Assembly: GCF_034190915.1 (NCBI RefSeq)
Contig: NW_026947486.1
Coordinates: 22,189,001-22,253,000, forward strand
DNA from: Cavia porcellus
Taxonomy: Eukaryota; Chordata; Mammalia; Rodentia; Caviidae
Direction of reading: 5' to 3'
DNA length: 64,000 nt
Part shown: positions 34,291-47,695 of the stretch, piece after piece
Layout: each line of letters opens with the position of its first letter
Numbering within the stretch: position 1 is the stretch's first letter
Notes under the pieces: model-generated
Databases searched by the model: none
What the model was told of the DNA's origin: nothing
The model's input: the letters and a program-made list of their open reading frames with translations, nothing else
Position numbers and translations under genes: made by a program

Positions 34291-35629
34291 GAGAAAGTTT
34301 ATAGAGAAATGTATAGCATAGTGAATTGGATGATACAGAGATAAATGTTAGAGTAAGAAAAGCAGAAGCTAAGTGGACGATAGATTAACAGATAGCATAT
34401 TTACTAGTTTATCACCCATTTTTTACTAATTTATTTACAGTTACTGTGCCAGGCTTCATATTAGGCATTGACGATTCAAAGTTGAATGACATAAAGGCTC
34501 CTTTTTTCAACAAGCTTGATGTATAATGGGATAAATCATCTTTCCACTTCCCAGGTGTGGTGATAGACAGTCAAGCTTGAGGATGCTATCCTAACCAGAA
34601 ATGTCCCACACTCCAATGGAAAGAAAAAAGAACCCAGCTATCTCAGACATGAGGTGCATGGGTTTGCTAGAGACACAAAGATTGAATAGCAACAGGTCAG
34701 ACATGGATAAGAAGGCACAGGAGGAAGGGTGGGGTAAGCTGTTTGACAAAGTTCAGCACCATAGATGAGCAGCAGTGGCTAAGAATTATAAGGAAGAAAG
34801 CCACCTGAGGCTTTCACCTTTGCAATCACATTGTTGCAATTACATGGAATTTAAGAGTGGTCCAGAACAAGACTAAAGTTGAAAGAAAAGAGGACTTGGG
34901 GACTGCACTTGCTTCAGAATCTCACATATAAATTTCTGCCTTATAGTTGTGAGATCTCTCCAGCTGTTCTTACCTGGTAGTCATGTGCTCAATAACTACT
35001 TATCAATGAAGCACCTCTGAGCAGTAGAGTCTTGTGTACTACTAGTTCTATGGAGAATGTGTATCTACTTTATCCTTATGCCTCTATGCATTGAAAGTGA
35101 AGTGGTATCATCTTTTCTCTAGCTGTACAAGCCCATCCTGAGTTCTGTCAAATCTTCTCTGATGCTATATTTCTATTTTTGCTTCTCGCTCATTCCATCT
35201 CTCTTCCCCTCCTTTTCTCATTCTCCCTTTTGCCCTTGTTCTCCTACTTTTTCTTCATTCTCACTGAGATCCTTACACAGTATTTACACCTCTCTTCCCA
35301 GAATCCACCACCACCACTTCTTGTTCTAGCCCTTGGTATCTTGCATTCAAAAAACCGCATCTGCCCTCCATTCACTCTCCTCTTGTCCCACTTTAGTCAT
35401 TGTTTTTAGATCCTATCACATTAAGCACCAACTGAATTGAAAGCACTCTCTTACTTTGAATTTTCCCTAATTTTTACCCTGTCTTCTCTCAAATATAAAG
35501 TGAAAAGGTTGCCTCAAAGCCTTCTATAACTATTTTACTCACCTACTGCCAGCTCAACTCTACTCCAATCACACCCTATAACTGGCTCTCCCCTTTCTGA
35601 CTGCATTTCTAGCATAACCTACCACAGGC

Positions 35630-35795
35630 TCTGGAATTGGACCACTTTTGTTTGAATTCAAACTCTAACAATTATTAGCTTCTGTTGCTTCAGGCAAGTA
35701 ACTTCATTTGTTTGGGCCCTAGTTTTCATGGCAGTAAAAGGCCAGTATTTGCCTAAAGGTATTCCTGAAAAATATTAAACTAAACAATGCACATC
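35630..35795 (+). repeat. MIR SINE fragment
   Basis: TTTGAATTCAAACTCTAACA, TTCAGGCAAGTAACTTCATT. Confidence 0.55.
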
Positions 35796-36089
35796 AGGTG
35801 TTTAAAATTGGATCCATTCAGTCCTCAACCTAAATTACTATGACTGTTCTCCTGTCAGAATGCACCTTACTTTGTTAACCTAAATCCTATCTCTTCTTTA
35901 AGGTACTGTGAAAATGCCATCTTCTCCAGGGAACTTGTCCTGAATACTCTAAACATCACAGTTTATCCTATAATAATATGATACTTTACATTGTTCATCC
36001 TCCTTTCATATATGACAGTCTCAACTTACCACTTGTACCAAGCTAGTAACTAATGAGACAAAAACAACTGAGAAAATATCTAGGTTCCA

Positions 36090-36285
36090 ATTCTAACTCT
36101 ATCATTTTGGATGTGTGATCCTATGAGCCACTTAGACAGCCGAAGTTTAGTTTTGTTACCTGAGAAAGGGAATGCTAGTTCTGACCTTGCTATGTTATTG
36201 CAGATACTACAAATAGTATTATTCAAAGCATCCAGGAAACCATCCAGCCCATAGCAAGTGGTCAGGAATGGTAGGTACTATTGTA
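36090..36285 (+). repeat. MIR SINE fragment
   Basis: GGATGTGTGATCCTATGAGC, TTTGTTACCTGAGAAAGGGA and CATAGCAAGTGGTCAGGAAT. Confidence 0.5.
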
Positions 36286-36462
36286 ACATTTATCACCTCC
36301 GAATTGTCAAAGAGTACCCCTCCACCAAGTTAGGTATGACTGTTATCCCAGATGGATGGAGGATCATGAGATTGAGGCCAGTCTGGGAAAGCTAAGCCCA
36401 CCAAGTGCCAGGGTTTCACCTCTTTGCTTCACTTTGAAAGGTAGTTTAAGTAGCTTACAAAT

Positions 36463-36493
36463 CTCTCTCTGTCTCTCTGTCTCTCTGTCTCTC

Positions 36494-36526
<33 letters not shown>

Positions 36527-36590
36527 CTGTCTCTCTCTCTCTCTCCCTCTCTCTCTCTCTCTTCCTCTCTGTCTCTCTCTCCTCTTCAGA
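36463..36590. repeat. (TCTC)n / (TGTC)n microsatellite
   Basis: ~128 bp of pyrimidine-rich CTCT/GTCT units. Confidence 0.97.
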
Positions 36591-36845
36591 AATAGGATAA
36601 TTCCATTATAAAGGAAGCAAACAAAAACACTAGGAGGAAAATGGATGTCTGGGAGGAAGAAAATTCCAACAGATGAAACTGGAGCCTGGACACTTCTAAC
36701 TCTAGTTCAGGAATGCAAACTTTATAGGATTTCATACATAGTCTAGTGTTATTCCTAATTGCCCTGGATTTGAAGCCAGTCCACACTTGTACTGAAGTCC
36801 TAGTACGTGACCTTGGGAAAGTCACTTCTCTGAGTTGCAGATTCT

Positions 36846-36925
36846 TTTTTTCTTTGTGATGGGGCTGTGAATGAAACCCCAGCTAGGCAAGACCTCTACC
36901 ACTGAGCCATACTGCCCCAGACATT
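36846..36925 (-). repeat. Degraded ID SINE
   Basis: TGATGGGGCTGTGAATGAAA and CCACTGAGCCATACTGCCCC. Confidence 0.65.
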
Positions 36926-37039
36926 TGAGTTACAAATGAGGAAGATGATCATCTCTTTCTTTTAAATTATGGTGTGGAATAAGATGATGTAGATCCATGT
37001 ATGAAATCAAATGGTATAGTGCCAGACAGAGATATTTTA

Positions 37040-37049
<10 letters not shown>

Positions 37050-37070
<21 letters not shown>

Positions 37071-37071
37071 A
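37050..37071. repeat. Poly(A) run
   Basis: 22-25 consecutive A; no SINE body is clear to its left. Confidence 0.9.
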
Positions 37072-37079
37072 CCAACAGG

Positions 37080-37262
37080 GGCTATTTATTTAACATTTCA
37101 GATATGCCAGACATTAATCATTTTGCATGCATTAGTCATTTTAATTCTTATTCCAACCTAATGTAGTGCAAGCTGTTATTACCTCCACTTTACAAAGAGA
37201 AACCTTAAGTGATTTGTCAAGTAATCAGCTGAATTCAGATGAGACTCAGATCTCCAGCTTTT
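37080..37262 (-). repeat. MIR SINE
   Basis: CAGATATGCCAGACATTAAT, AGCTGTTATTACCTCCACTT, TTAAGTGATTTGTCAAGTAA. Confidence 0.7.
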
Positions 37263-38574
37263 TCTAGGATACCACATGACTGCTCCTCCCTGAAGGGAGT
37301 CTGTCTCAGGAAGCATATGTACCTGAGGCTTGCCATAGACATTCCTTCAAGAAGCAGTCAGAAAAGAGGGGTGCAGCAGTCCTAGAAACAATCCCTTCCT
37401 GTGCATTGGGAAAGGGAGATGATGAGAAATAAGCAGAGGAATGAGAAGATTCCAGTCAAGATCCATGCAGTCCAGACCTAAGTGTGGAGGCAATGACCCA
37501 AGAGCACACTCTTTTTGACTCAGGCACTATCAATAAACACATATTAATATTCAATTCCCCCAAATGCATTTTTAGGATGTAAAAAGTAAAGGACACACAA
37601 GAAGGAAATAAAGAAAAGAAAGAAGGGCAGTGGCCATAGCAGTCACGGCTACTGGCTGTACCTACCATGGAAGTTGCCCAGGGCGGAGAGTTGGCTCAGC
37701 AGAGAATGAGGTATCCAGCTAGCTCAGACTCTTATCAACAACCCTTCTAGCAGTGTCCTGCCTTAACTGGAACCCATCTTCCCCCCAGGTGTCACCTGGG
37801 GTGAGGAGCCATGAGCCCAAGATTCTGTGTGTGTTCAAAGGGTCTCAGGCATAGTCAGGTTCAAGTCCCAGTTTTAAGAACAGGAAGGGGTAGCATTGAA
37901 GGGCAGGTATGGTCATCAGCCTGGTTGCGTCTTGATGTGGCCCCAGCCTTAGAAAATAAAAGTCAGTGTTAAGAGCCAGATAGGAGTGAAGACGCTGCTC
38001 CAGGAACCAGCCAATATGCTGGTGGCAAAGGGAAGGATGAAAGGCAGTTCCAGCAGCACAAACAGCCCCCCTCTTCCCGGCTCCTACCTCTTCTGAGCCC
38101 AGTCCCACCCCCTCCACAGCTCAGAAGCCAATAAGGAAGCTGGGCCCCGGCCGCTGCTAGAACTCAGGAAAGGAGTAAGGAAATGATGTTTGGGAAAGAT
38201 AAAGCGGATGTCTAAAAAGAATTTTTAAAAATACACGTGAGGAGAAAAATATCCCAGAAACATACACTTAAAAGAATTCCTATGCTTCCTGGACTAAGTT
38301 GACCCCACCCAGCTATCTCTGTAGGTCCTTAGGGTCCCAGAAAATGAACGCCTATATTAGCCAGGTCTAGCAGCCTCTAGGACCAGAGGATAGGCACTAT
38401 AGCTATTTTATAAAGCTGGAGGCAAATGACTTGGAAATTCTCAAAGTTCGCAATTCTGCATATTTACAAGCTCTGTACTTCTTAGGGAACACCTGAGAAG
38501 ATCCAAAGAAAACTCCATTTCATACTAGTAAAGGTGCCCCATCACAATGTTAGAATAGTGGTGCTTTGGGTCAG

Positions 38575-38680
38575 TACCAGTGGATATGCCATGAATTTAT
38601 TCTGACCTCTGGCAAATTGCTCCCCTTCTCTGGGCTTCTGTTTCCTCTCTGCAAAATAAAACATTGAACTCAATCATCAC
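38575..38680 (+). repeat. MIR fragment
   Basis: TCTGACCTCTGGCAAATTGC, CTCTGGGCTTCTGTTTCCTC. Confidence 0.55.
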
Positions 38681-40801
38681 AAATGACCCTTCCAGCTACA
38701 GCAAAATATAATGTATTCCTAAGCTTCAGGCTGGGATTCCAAATGACATCTTCACTGATCAGTGCATTAGTGAGAACCCAGAGCAACCCCATATTGGGTT
38801 TATTGCACCCCGAAGCTCAGTTTCAAGCATCAGAATTTAAGTTCTCTTGGAGATTTGGAGTTAGGGCTTTTCCTTCATAAGACTCCTAATTCCTATTCCT
38901 GTTTCTCTTGGCCCCTGGCTCCAATTCCAATAATTTCTGGCTTCTGAGGAAGCTTACATAAGCTCCATTATGACAAAAAAAAAAGCATGTTAGGACTTTC
39001 CCTCCTTGGGGAAATCATTCCCAAAGACCCTTTTTACTCTCTTTTCCCTAGGTCTCACAGGGAAGTCTGGGTTGACTTTTATCAACTGTGTGAGGATACC
39101 ATTTGGGAGGAAATTGGAGAGTTTGTGGAGGCATAAGGAGCTGGCTTACAGCTTAGGTCGACCACTCTCTAGTTGTTTGGCCTTGAGCATGTCACAGAAC
39201 CTCATTTTCCTCAATAAAATGTTTAACATATGACAGGAACTTGATAATTAGATCTGTTATAAAATACTATCCCCTACCAAAAATAATGTTAAAATAATAA
39301 TGTCAAAAATAAAAATAACAGGAAAAATGTTAGTAGCAAGAAAATGAATTTCTTCAATTTAAACAGAGGAAGAGAAAGAACCAGTTAAAAGAAGGCTCAA
39401 AGCTAAAAATGCTACACACTATTCAAAATTTCATGGCCATATGATCGTCTACGAGTCTTAAAATGTAGATTTTGACTCAGCAGGGTTAAAGTGGGGTCCA
39501 CACTTCAAATGTATAATGAGCTTCAGAGTGTTAAGGCTGCAGGAGTGATAACCATGTTTTGAGTATCAATGTATTAGAGAATTATCTCTGGTCCCAAAAG
39601 CACCACGATGAACATTCTGTTTTCATGTCCATACTCAGGCCTGAGTACCCAGCCTTTCCTGAATTTTTGCCCATCAAATGTCTTCTACCTTTCACTGGCA
39701 CATGCAAGTGCTTGCCTGATGAGCTTTGCCAACTCCTACTTCCTCACACTATACAGAGCAACTAGTTTGACAGCAGTCTGACCCTGTCACAGTGGCCAGG
39801 GGAGGCTGAAGAAACAATCACTACAGGTACAAGTATCCTTGTGCAACTGGCTGAGGTAGGGAGGGTAGAGGGACAACAGAGTAGGGTAATCCCCAATGAG
39901 GTGATAAGCAGTGGGTATAGATAGGATATACTGAAGAAAAATCCCTGGGCAAGGGAAGATAAGAAATTTTGGGATTTTTGGGGGGGGATTGGAATGTTTG
40001 GTGGGAAAAGCAGCACTCTGATACTTAGCAGAGGTGGGTTCCATATAGCATCATCAAGTATAACCTCTTATCCTGCGGGCAAGGTAAAAATGGCTTCTTC
40101 TTTTCCAGGTACTCAAAGGACAAGAACTTGGCACAGGAATGAGTGTGAAGAGCTCATGCATTCAAAAGGGGTAGATCATCCAGAAACTGGCTCTCAGAAA
40201 AAGCCCTGGCAAAATTATTGTGAAAGGTAAGAGGAGGAAGATGGAGCAATTCTGGAAGGAATCAATCTCCATCTACACTAGTGGAATGCCACCCTAATAT
40301 TTTTTGATAGGATTACCTGTCTCTGTACCTGGATCCCAGTAAATTCCTTAGGAGACACTTGGGAAAGGACACTCAGAAAGAGTCATGGCTCTACACATTA
40401 TAGGAAATAAAGAAAATGTAACTTGTTGTTTGGTACGGTATTTAGCAAGAAGTTTGAGCCATAATGTTGTATGGACTCTTTCCTCTTTTGAAAGTGTTTG
40501 TATAAGGAGAAGTAAAGAAAATGCTCTTGATTAGCTGTTTACTTTCTGTTGCTCTTCAAGCCTCCCCCAAAGGGCACATTCCACCTACCTGCTAGGCAGG
40601 AAGGGAAGCCTGGGGGTAGGGGAGGACAGAACAATGCATGGCTTGTTTATCTCACTGAGGAAGGGAAAACCTGCTTGGTCACTATCTAAGGACACAGACA
40701 GAGCTCTCCCTCCTACCCCCATGCACACATACTGTTGTCTGTAGGACTTTGTAGCTTGGTGATTCAGAGACCCTTCCTTATTACAAACTCAGCCAAGGAG
40801 G

Positions 40802-40804
<3 letters not shown>

Positions 40805-40839
<35 letters not shown>
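40805..40839. repeat. (GT)n microsatellite
   Basis: About 17 GT units. Confidence 0.97.
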
Positions 40840-40844
<5 letters not shown>

Positions 40845-42319
40845 CAAGTGTGATTTTAGAAAGAACTTTCAAGACAATGGCTTTCTCAACAGACTGAGAC
40901 CTCTATAATCTGGGTCATCTGAGAGATGGATACTTTCTGAAGAACAGATTTTTAGTTCCTAGTTCTGCCTCCCTACTTCCCCTCTTCCTCCCTTTTATAT
41001 AACTTGGTCAAATCCTTCCACATAAATCTGCTAGATATACATCTTCACCTTTCACCTCAGGATCTAACTCTGTATATAAACCAACCTACAATAGGAAATA
41101 AATAAGGAAGAGAATTTTGGGTCAGAAATAAAAACTTTTCAAATACTGCAGTATATGCGTTAGGACATGCTTTCTGGCTTTCCGTGTGGGGAGGATTATG
41201 GGGCCATTACATGTGACCTGTTCCTGTTACTCCAATTTTACACTGAAATATTTAAAATATAGGGAGATTTCTTTTCCAGAGAAGGCTAGAAGTATCCATG
41301 CATGTGACTTGGTAGAGCTTTGCAGTTTCAGAGGGTAGAAAAATTAGTAGTTAGAAACACAGTAATTGTAATTCTCTTTCACAGTGAGCTTAAGATCAAT
41401 TTGTAGGTTTGCTGTGTGTAGTCTGATAAAATATACAAAATATAGATTATTTCTGCAATGATCCTAAAGGCAAAGAGGCTTATAATACATATTTTGCAGC
41501 TTTTATAAGGAAGAGGAACATGTAAAAACTGAATGAGATAGGGTTTTTCTTTTTTCCTCAATATACAAAGACTAAGCATGCAACATGAGAGGTCCGAGTA
41601 AGTCTCCAGAGAAGTATAGAAAGATAATGACAGCAAGTACATAGAGAGCTGTCTTACCAAACAGATGGCATTAAAGCTTTTGCCATGATACCCAATCTCC
41701 TAAACCAAAACCCTAAGTGATAAAGAATGTAGAGGCTATTTGTCCTACAGCTCTGGTTTCTGACAATAGTATTTAAAGCATCCCTTAGCAAGGAGGCAGC
41801 AGGAATAATACAGCTTTCTTCCTCCTTTAGGCCAATTATATCCTTCAGGGCATGCCCAGTATCACACATATCATTTTTCAGGCATCTGATGGAATCTGCT
41901 AAGGTTTTCCCCATGGACAAGTCTCAAAATTCTTAGAATTACTTCTGGCCACTCGTGCAAGTCATCTCTACAGTTAAGAAATGGAGCACAAAAGGCAACA
42001 CTGGCTGGGACTTGAACAGGAGAACCTACTCAGCCTGCTTTGGGCAAATATGATGATGAGGAAACACTAATGCTCAGAAGAGCTGGAACTCCACGAGTAA
42101 GGTGTACATTAGCAGAGATAAGGTTGGGAGGTACATAGGCCAGAGATCACAGAATTTTCCAAAGCCAAGGTAAATGTTTTAATTTTAAAAACAATTAAAA
42201 GGATAAAAATGATACAGAACCTCAAAACAAAATAATATGAAATTAATACTAGTTAATACATTGCATGTTGTTATCTACAAAGTAGTTTTTCAGATTACAA
42301 GATGTAGGCAGTTTTAATT

Positions 42320-42680
42320 TTATTTCAGTGAAACAGGAAGCTGTTAGAATTTGTTAAGCAGGGAAGTAACATGATCTAAGGTTTGAAAAGATTTCCCTTC
42401 CCTTGGCAGATTTAGGATTTATGACCAAGGACAACAGTAGCAGCCAGAGAACTAGTCTCAAAGGCTCTCACAGGTAAGAGAAAGGTAGTTGTGCTAGAAT
42501 GGGTGGAAATAGGCATACAGAAAAGAGGTTTAAATAAAGATATTTTGAAGAAGTGGAGTTCATGGTATTTGTTGATAGGTTGAATATGAAGAGGGAAGGG
42601 AAAAGAATAAGCTGTGACACTGGGGTTACTGGTGTCTGTACCTTCTTAGGATAGTATTCATTTCCAAAATCGAGTCATTA
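42320..42680 (+). repeat. Probable ancient interspersed repeat, class unknown
   Basis: AAGCAGGGAAGTAACATGAT followed by a glycine/purine-rich body is familiar from an old mammalian repeat family that I cannot name with certainty. Confidence 0.3.
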
Positions 42681-43759
42681 ACACTTCAGAAGTAGTAGAA
42701 AGAGAAAGAGGAAAAGAAGTTAAAGAAGGGAATGAAGACGTTGTTGTTAATGGTGATTCTGGCAGGAATCACCATTTTATCCAAGCATTTATTTAGAGTT
42801 TCTCTCTACATTTAAGATGCTTAGAAGGTATTACAGACATCAGAACAAAGAAGCTATAATCTCAGTTCTCTGAGTATTTATAATACAATGGAGTGTGGAA
42901 AAAAAAGATCTGAAAACCATAAATGGCAGAATGTCAAAAGTATCAGAAAGGAAATCCTAATGAAAGCAGAATTAAAAGATCAAATAGCTGGTTGAGTCAA
43001 AGAAGACTTCATAGTGTTTCAGAGCTAATTTTGGAAGATTAGTACAATTTTAACTGGAGAACGCTGGGAGAAAGGTCCTGCCAGGTTTACACGACCGAAA
43101 GAGGGAAAGGCAAGAATATAATGAAATAAAATTACATAGTAACTAAAAGACATAGGAAGTAAAATAAGAATGATTAAAGAGCATGGAAAATCTTAGGTAT
43201 CAAGTTGAAGCATTGGTTTTAAATAACCCCACAGGCAAGAGACAGGACCTGGAAATTCCAAGAGTTAGGAGAGTAATATAATGTAAGAAATATTTCAGGA
43301 ATATTTATTCTCATAGTGACATAGAATAAATTATGTGGATAAATAATGGAAGCATAGAGAAGTGGGTAGGCTAGTTGATATAGAAACAAGACAAACCAGC
43401 AATCTCAAGGAAGATAGAGCAGAAAGAAAAGATGTGCGAGAAAATCAACAATTATGAACAACTAGTTAGATATGGAAGGGAGAGATTGGCTGTGAAGCAA
43501 ATCTGCTCTCCCTTCCATAAATGATGATATCACTAACATAGGGCAGTCAAGAAAAGGAGCTGGCTTTAGGATACGGGAATTTGATTTCAGACAAAAAGTT
43601 GTTATACCATTATTCTGCAGGCATGCTTGTCCACTGGGCAACTGGCCATCCAGGCTAGAGTGCTAGAAAAAGGTTAAGGCAGGAAATGGACGTGGACATA
43701 TCTATTATCCACAGATGAGGCAGCCAAGCTGTTGTAATGGATGTACTGTCCATGGTATG

Positions 43760-44520
43760 TGTGTGTGCAAATCAAAGAGCATTAATGACAGATTTGTAAA
43801 AACTTAGTGTACTTCAGACAGGAGAAGAAGAAAAGAGTCAAAACAATAAAATGCCATTTCACTGATATTAGCATAATTTTCAAAAATAAGTGTCAGCAAG
43901 GTTGCTGAGAAATGGGCATTATTATACATGCTGTATAGGAATGGAAATAGGTATACACTTGCAGAAGGAAGTTTCATAACATGTTATCAGGAGAATGAAA
44001 AATGTTCCTTCTGTGCTCACTTTTGTTGACGTATACTAAAATGAATGATAAAGAGATTAACATTCCCCTGTAAAAGCCTTGCATATGGATTCATGAAATG
44101 TTCCACATTTCTTTTGGAATTACACAGTGGTAATGTTTTTATAGCCTTGTAAATATACTTCAACACCTTGAATTACACAATTGAAGTAGTGAATTTTATA
44201 GTATGTGAATTATGTTTGTTTTAATAAATGCTCCCTTTTATTTAATCTTCACTTTTAGAATTCTATCCTAGAAAGCAACTAGAGGTGCACAAAGATTTAT
44301 ATACATGAGTCATCACACACTACAGGATTATTTGCAATGGTATTTAAGGGATGTGCTCAGAGTTCAGGGTTTAGGAAGACTGAGGCAAAGTACTGTACAT
44401 CTACATGAAAGAATAAGAGTCTTCCATTAAAAGCCATGTTTCTGAGGACTACTTAATTTCTGTAGAAAATGTTTTCAATATAATAGTAAGTGAAAAAATA
44501 GCATACAAAACTGAACATAG
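43760..44520 (+). mobile_element. Old LINE-1 3' UTR
   Basis: AATGCCATTTCACTGATATT, CTGTATAGGAATGGAAATAG, TGAATTATGTTTGTTTTAAT, and CTATCCTAGAAAGCAACTAG. Confidence 0.55.
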
Positions 44521-44552
44521 TCAGCACAATGAAAACACTACATATTCAGAAG

Positions 44553-44630
44553 AGGGCATGTAGCTCAGTGGTAGAGCACTTGACTAGCATGTGTGAGGCT
44601 CTGGGTTGGATCTCTGGAGTGCACACACAC
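44553..44630 (+). repeat. Diverged ID SINE
   Basis: ATGTAGCTCAGTGGTAGAGC, ACTAGCATGTGTGAGGCTCT, then a CA tail. Closer to the common rodent ID consensus than the GGTACCGATAAAA type elsewhere. Confidence 0.85.
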
Positions 44631-45045
44631 TGTGTATATAGATATGCATATAATTTCACACATATACACATTAGTATATAAATATATGTATGCATACATA
44701 TTCATATGCAAACATACACAAAAAGTATGTAGATGCATGTTTATCTTACCAATGGGTTTTTATCTCATGCTGGGATTAAGGGTCATTTTTCTTTTTAGTA
44801 CTTTTTTAAGATCCACATTTTCTACACTGCATATGTGTGACTTTTTTGTAGTAAGAAGAGGTTTCTAGGGAAAATGACACTGTTCTATATGGACACATTG
44901 TGATTTCACTTGATTATAGACTTCTGGATTCTGCCCTGATGGAAATCATGTTATAGCACACCAACCTAAGATAATGCTTTCCTTTCATAGTTTTGCTGCA
45001 TGTTAGTGGATTCTGTCACTCCACTAATGTTTTAGAAATTGCATC

Positions 45046-45130
45046 TGACCTTTTTTCCAGTGCTAAGAATTAAACCTAGGGCTCTGCCTATAAAAAATTC
45101 TCACTGTATCACTGAACTACACGATCAGCT
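45046..45130 (-). repeat. Degraded ID SINE
   Basis: CAGTGCTAAGAATTAAACCT and TCACTGAACTACACGATCAG. Confidence 0.6.
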
Positions 45131-45439
45131 CACATCTGACATGTTTTTTTCAGTACTGGGATCTGTTTCTCTCGGTGAGACCAAAGCTGGAAGAACAAGA
45201 AGAAAGTCTGAGAGGAGGTCAGCCAGAGGGAAAGGTAGCTCAAGTCAAGGTGAGTATCTAGGCCATGCCCAAGGGGTTGAAAAAAGTGCTAATCAAGGCC
45301 TTCTTAGCTTGCATTCTTTTCCAGTTGTCTGGTGGACTATGTGGGACAAAGTCAGGTGGAAGAGAAAGAAGTACAGGAAAAAGTGGTGGGAAGTGGCAAC
45401 AAGTACCCTTTGTGAAGTCATCTTGCTGCTAATAGTTTG

Positions 45440-45560
45440 TGTGATATTTATAATTTGTAAGAAGTTTTGTAGATGCCATCCCATTTAATCCTTAAGTGAC
45501 CTCATAAACTCCACTTTAAAAAGAAGAATCTTAAGTGAAGTAGATCACACAAGACTTGAG
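45440..45560 (-). repeat. MIR fragment
   Basis: GATGCCATCCCATTTAATCC, CTCATAAACTCCACTTTAAA. Confidence 0.5.
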
Positions 45561-45592
45561 CACAAGTTTCTGCTGTCAAATTACTGTGTCGT

Positions 45593-45700
45593 GGGGCTGG
45601 GGATTTAGCTCAGTGGCATAAGCACTTGCCTTGCAAGCAGGCGGTCGTGAGTGCGATCCCCGGTACCGATAAAAAATGAAAAAGACAAAAAAAAAAAGAG
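45593..45700 (+). repeat. Young ID SINE
   Basis: GGGGCTGGGGATTTAGCTCA, GCCTTGCAAGCAGGCGGTCG, CCCCGGTACCGATAAAAAAT plus an A tail. Confidence 0.96.
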
Positions 45701-45879
45701 GTGCTGTATATTTTTTAAAAAATCACTGTGTTGTTTTCTCTTAAACAGTAATTTTGAGAATTTGTTCTAGAGACCAACATCAGCATCAACTGGGAATGTG
45801 TAAGAAATTAAATTCTGCAGCCTTATCTCAGTCCTGCAGAAACAGACACTCTGAGGGTAGGACTACCTTGGTAGTAGAA

Positions 45880-46070
45880 ATTGAACCCAAGGCCTATGTG
45901 CTGACCTGTGTTCCCAATCCTTTTATTTATTTATTTATTGTTTTCATTTTGAGACAGAATCTTACTAAATTTTACTATGCTGGGCTCAGATTTGGGATCT
46001 TTCTGTTTCAGCCTCCCAGAGCAGTGGATAATACGCATGTTCTACCACATCTGGCTGAAGTCTCAGTTTT
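45880..46070 (-). repeat. B1-ID composite SINE
   Basis: ATTGAACCCAAGGCCTATGT (ID part), a TTTA run, then TTTTGAGACAGAATCTTACT and TTTCAGCCTCCCAGAGCAG (B1 part). Confidence 0.7.
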
Positions 46071-46779
46071 AATAAGCTCTTTACATGATTTTGATGTATG
46101 TGCAAGTTTGAGAGCTATTATTCTACCATACATTGTAAAATAAATTTTCAAATGAGCTCTTTAAAATGCTAACATCTGCTTCTGTCTCCTGCTGATTTGA
46201 CATATAATGCTTTTGGTTTTCAAGATAAGCTGGGAACCCCCCCTTCAAATGTCAGTGCTATGTGCATAGTAGAGGGTAGCTGCTTGAAAAGTACTAGGGC
46301 CCTGGGGTTACGAATGTACTTCTTTATGCTGAAGAAATTTTCAGAGCCAAGTAAGTGATTCATGGATTACAGCTGCCTTTGTCAGGGGAATAGATGGGAA
46401 AGTGAGAAACTGCCAATGTGTGTCTCCCTTGTGAAATCTATTAAGATAAATTCTCTCACTTGGTTCCACAATGCTCTGCATAAGCCCCTGGGAAATTTTT
46501 TCACCTGATGTATTTATATCCACAAACCTCTTGCTCATCAAGCTTTTTCATTTCCTTGGTTTTCCTTTTTTATGGTTTTATTAAAGTTTAGTTTACAAAT
46601 AAAAATTATATATATTTATGGTATACAACATGATGATTTGATGGATGTACACATTATGTAATGCTTAAATCAATGTAATTAAGATTTCCATTACTTCACA
46701 TAGTTATTTGTGTGCATGTGGGAGTAAGAAAATTTTTTACTCTGTCTTACAATTTGTAAGCATACAATATATTATGTTT

Positions 46780-47695
46780 TTTATTTTCAGATTTTATTTT
46801 TTATTAGTACATGTTTGCAGTTCATAATGATTACATTGTTTGAGGGGAGCTGGTACAGGTACATAACACACCTTAATTCTTTTTTCATCCTCTTCCCCTC
46901 TTCTCCCTTCCTGCTCCCTCCATCTCTTGCTTTCTTTACATTTTGCAAAAGATCTATCTTCCTATTGTCTATCTTTAATTTTGCTCTTTATTTATATTTT
47001 GGTTTTCTCATGCATGAAAAAACAATGAGGTATTTAAACTTCTGTGTCTGATTTATATCAGTTAACATCATGCTCTCAACTTGCATCCATTTTCATACAA
47101 ATGACTCAAGTTTATCCTTCTGACATAGTAGTACTCCATTCTGTAATAAATATCAGTCTTTCTTTAACCATTCATCTGTTGATGGACTTATATGCTGCTT
47201 TCAAGATTCAGTAATTATGAATTACAGTGCCTTCAATATGGACATGAATGTATTACTGTAATATATCTTTATCTCTTTCAGGATGATATCTAGAAAGGGA
47301 ATTGTTGGGTCCAATAGAATTGCTATGGTTAAGTTTTTTGAGGAATCTCCATATTGATTTCCATAGTGGTTGTACTAGTTTACATTCCCAGCAAAAACAC
47401 AAAGCAGTTCCTATTTTCCTGTAACCTCACTATTATTTGCCATTATTTGATTTCTTGATGATAAATATTCTTTCTGGAGTAAGGCGGTGTGTCGGTGTTG
47501 TATTAACTTGGACCTCTCTCATGGCCAGAGATGTCAAGCATTTTTTTCATGTATTCATTGGCCATTTGTACCATTTCTGAGAAATGTCTGTTTATTTCAG
47601 CTGCTCATTTTCTGATTGTCCCTTTTATTTTTTGGGAGATGTCTAATTTTTTGAGCTCTTTATGTATTCTAGACATTAGCCCTCTGTCCAAGGAA
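46780..47695 (-). mobile_element. Younger truncated LINE-1 nested in older LINE-1
   Basis: Repeats the L1 3' end inside the older 3' UTR: TTTTATTAGTACATGTTTGC, CATAACACACCTTAATTCTT, GGAATTGTTGGGTCCAATAG, GAGGAATCTCCATATTGATT, ending near CATTAGCCCTCTGTCCAAGG. Older sequence resumes with ACTACTATACAGTTACCATA. Confidence 0.75.

Noticed and set aside
36463..36590. Regularly repeated short units
   Set aside because: Simple microsatellite; no spacer-repeat alternation, so not CRISPR-like.
37845..38117. 90-codon minus-strand frame that might be an upstream SHROOM4 exon
   Set aside because: No similarity to the PDZ region, no convincing splice sites, no conserved motif.
45039..45488. 149-codon open frame with a C-terminal hydrophobic stretch
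   Set aside because: Its start lies in a degraded ID and its end in a MIR; no family resemblance, so a chance frame.
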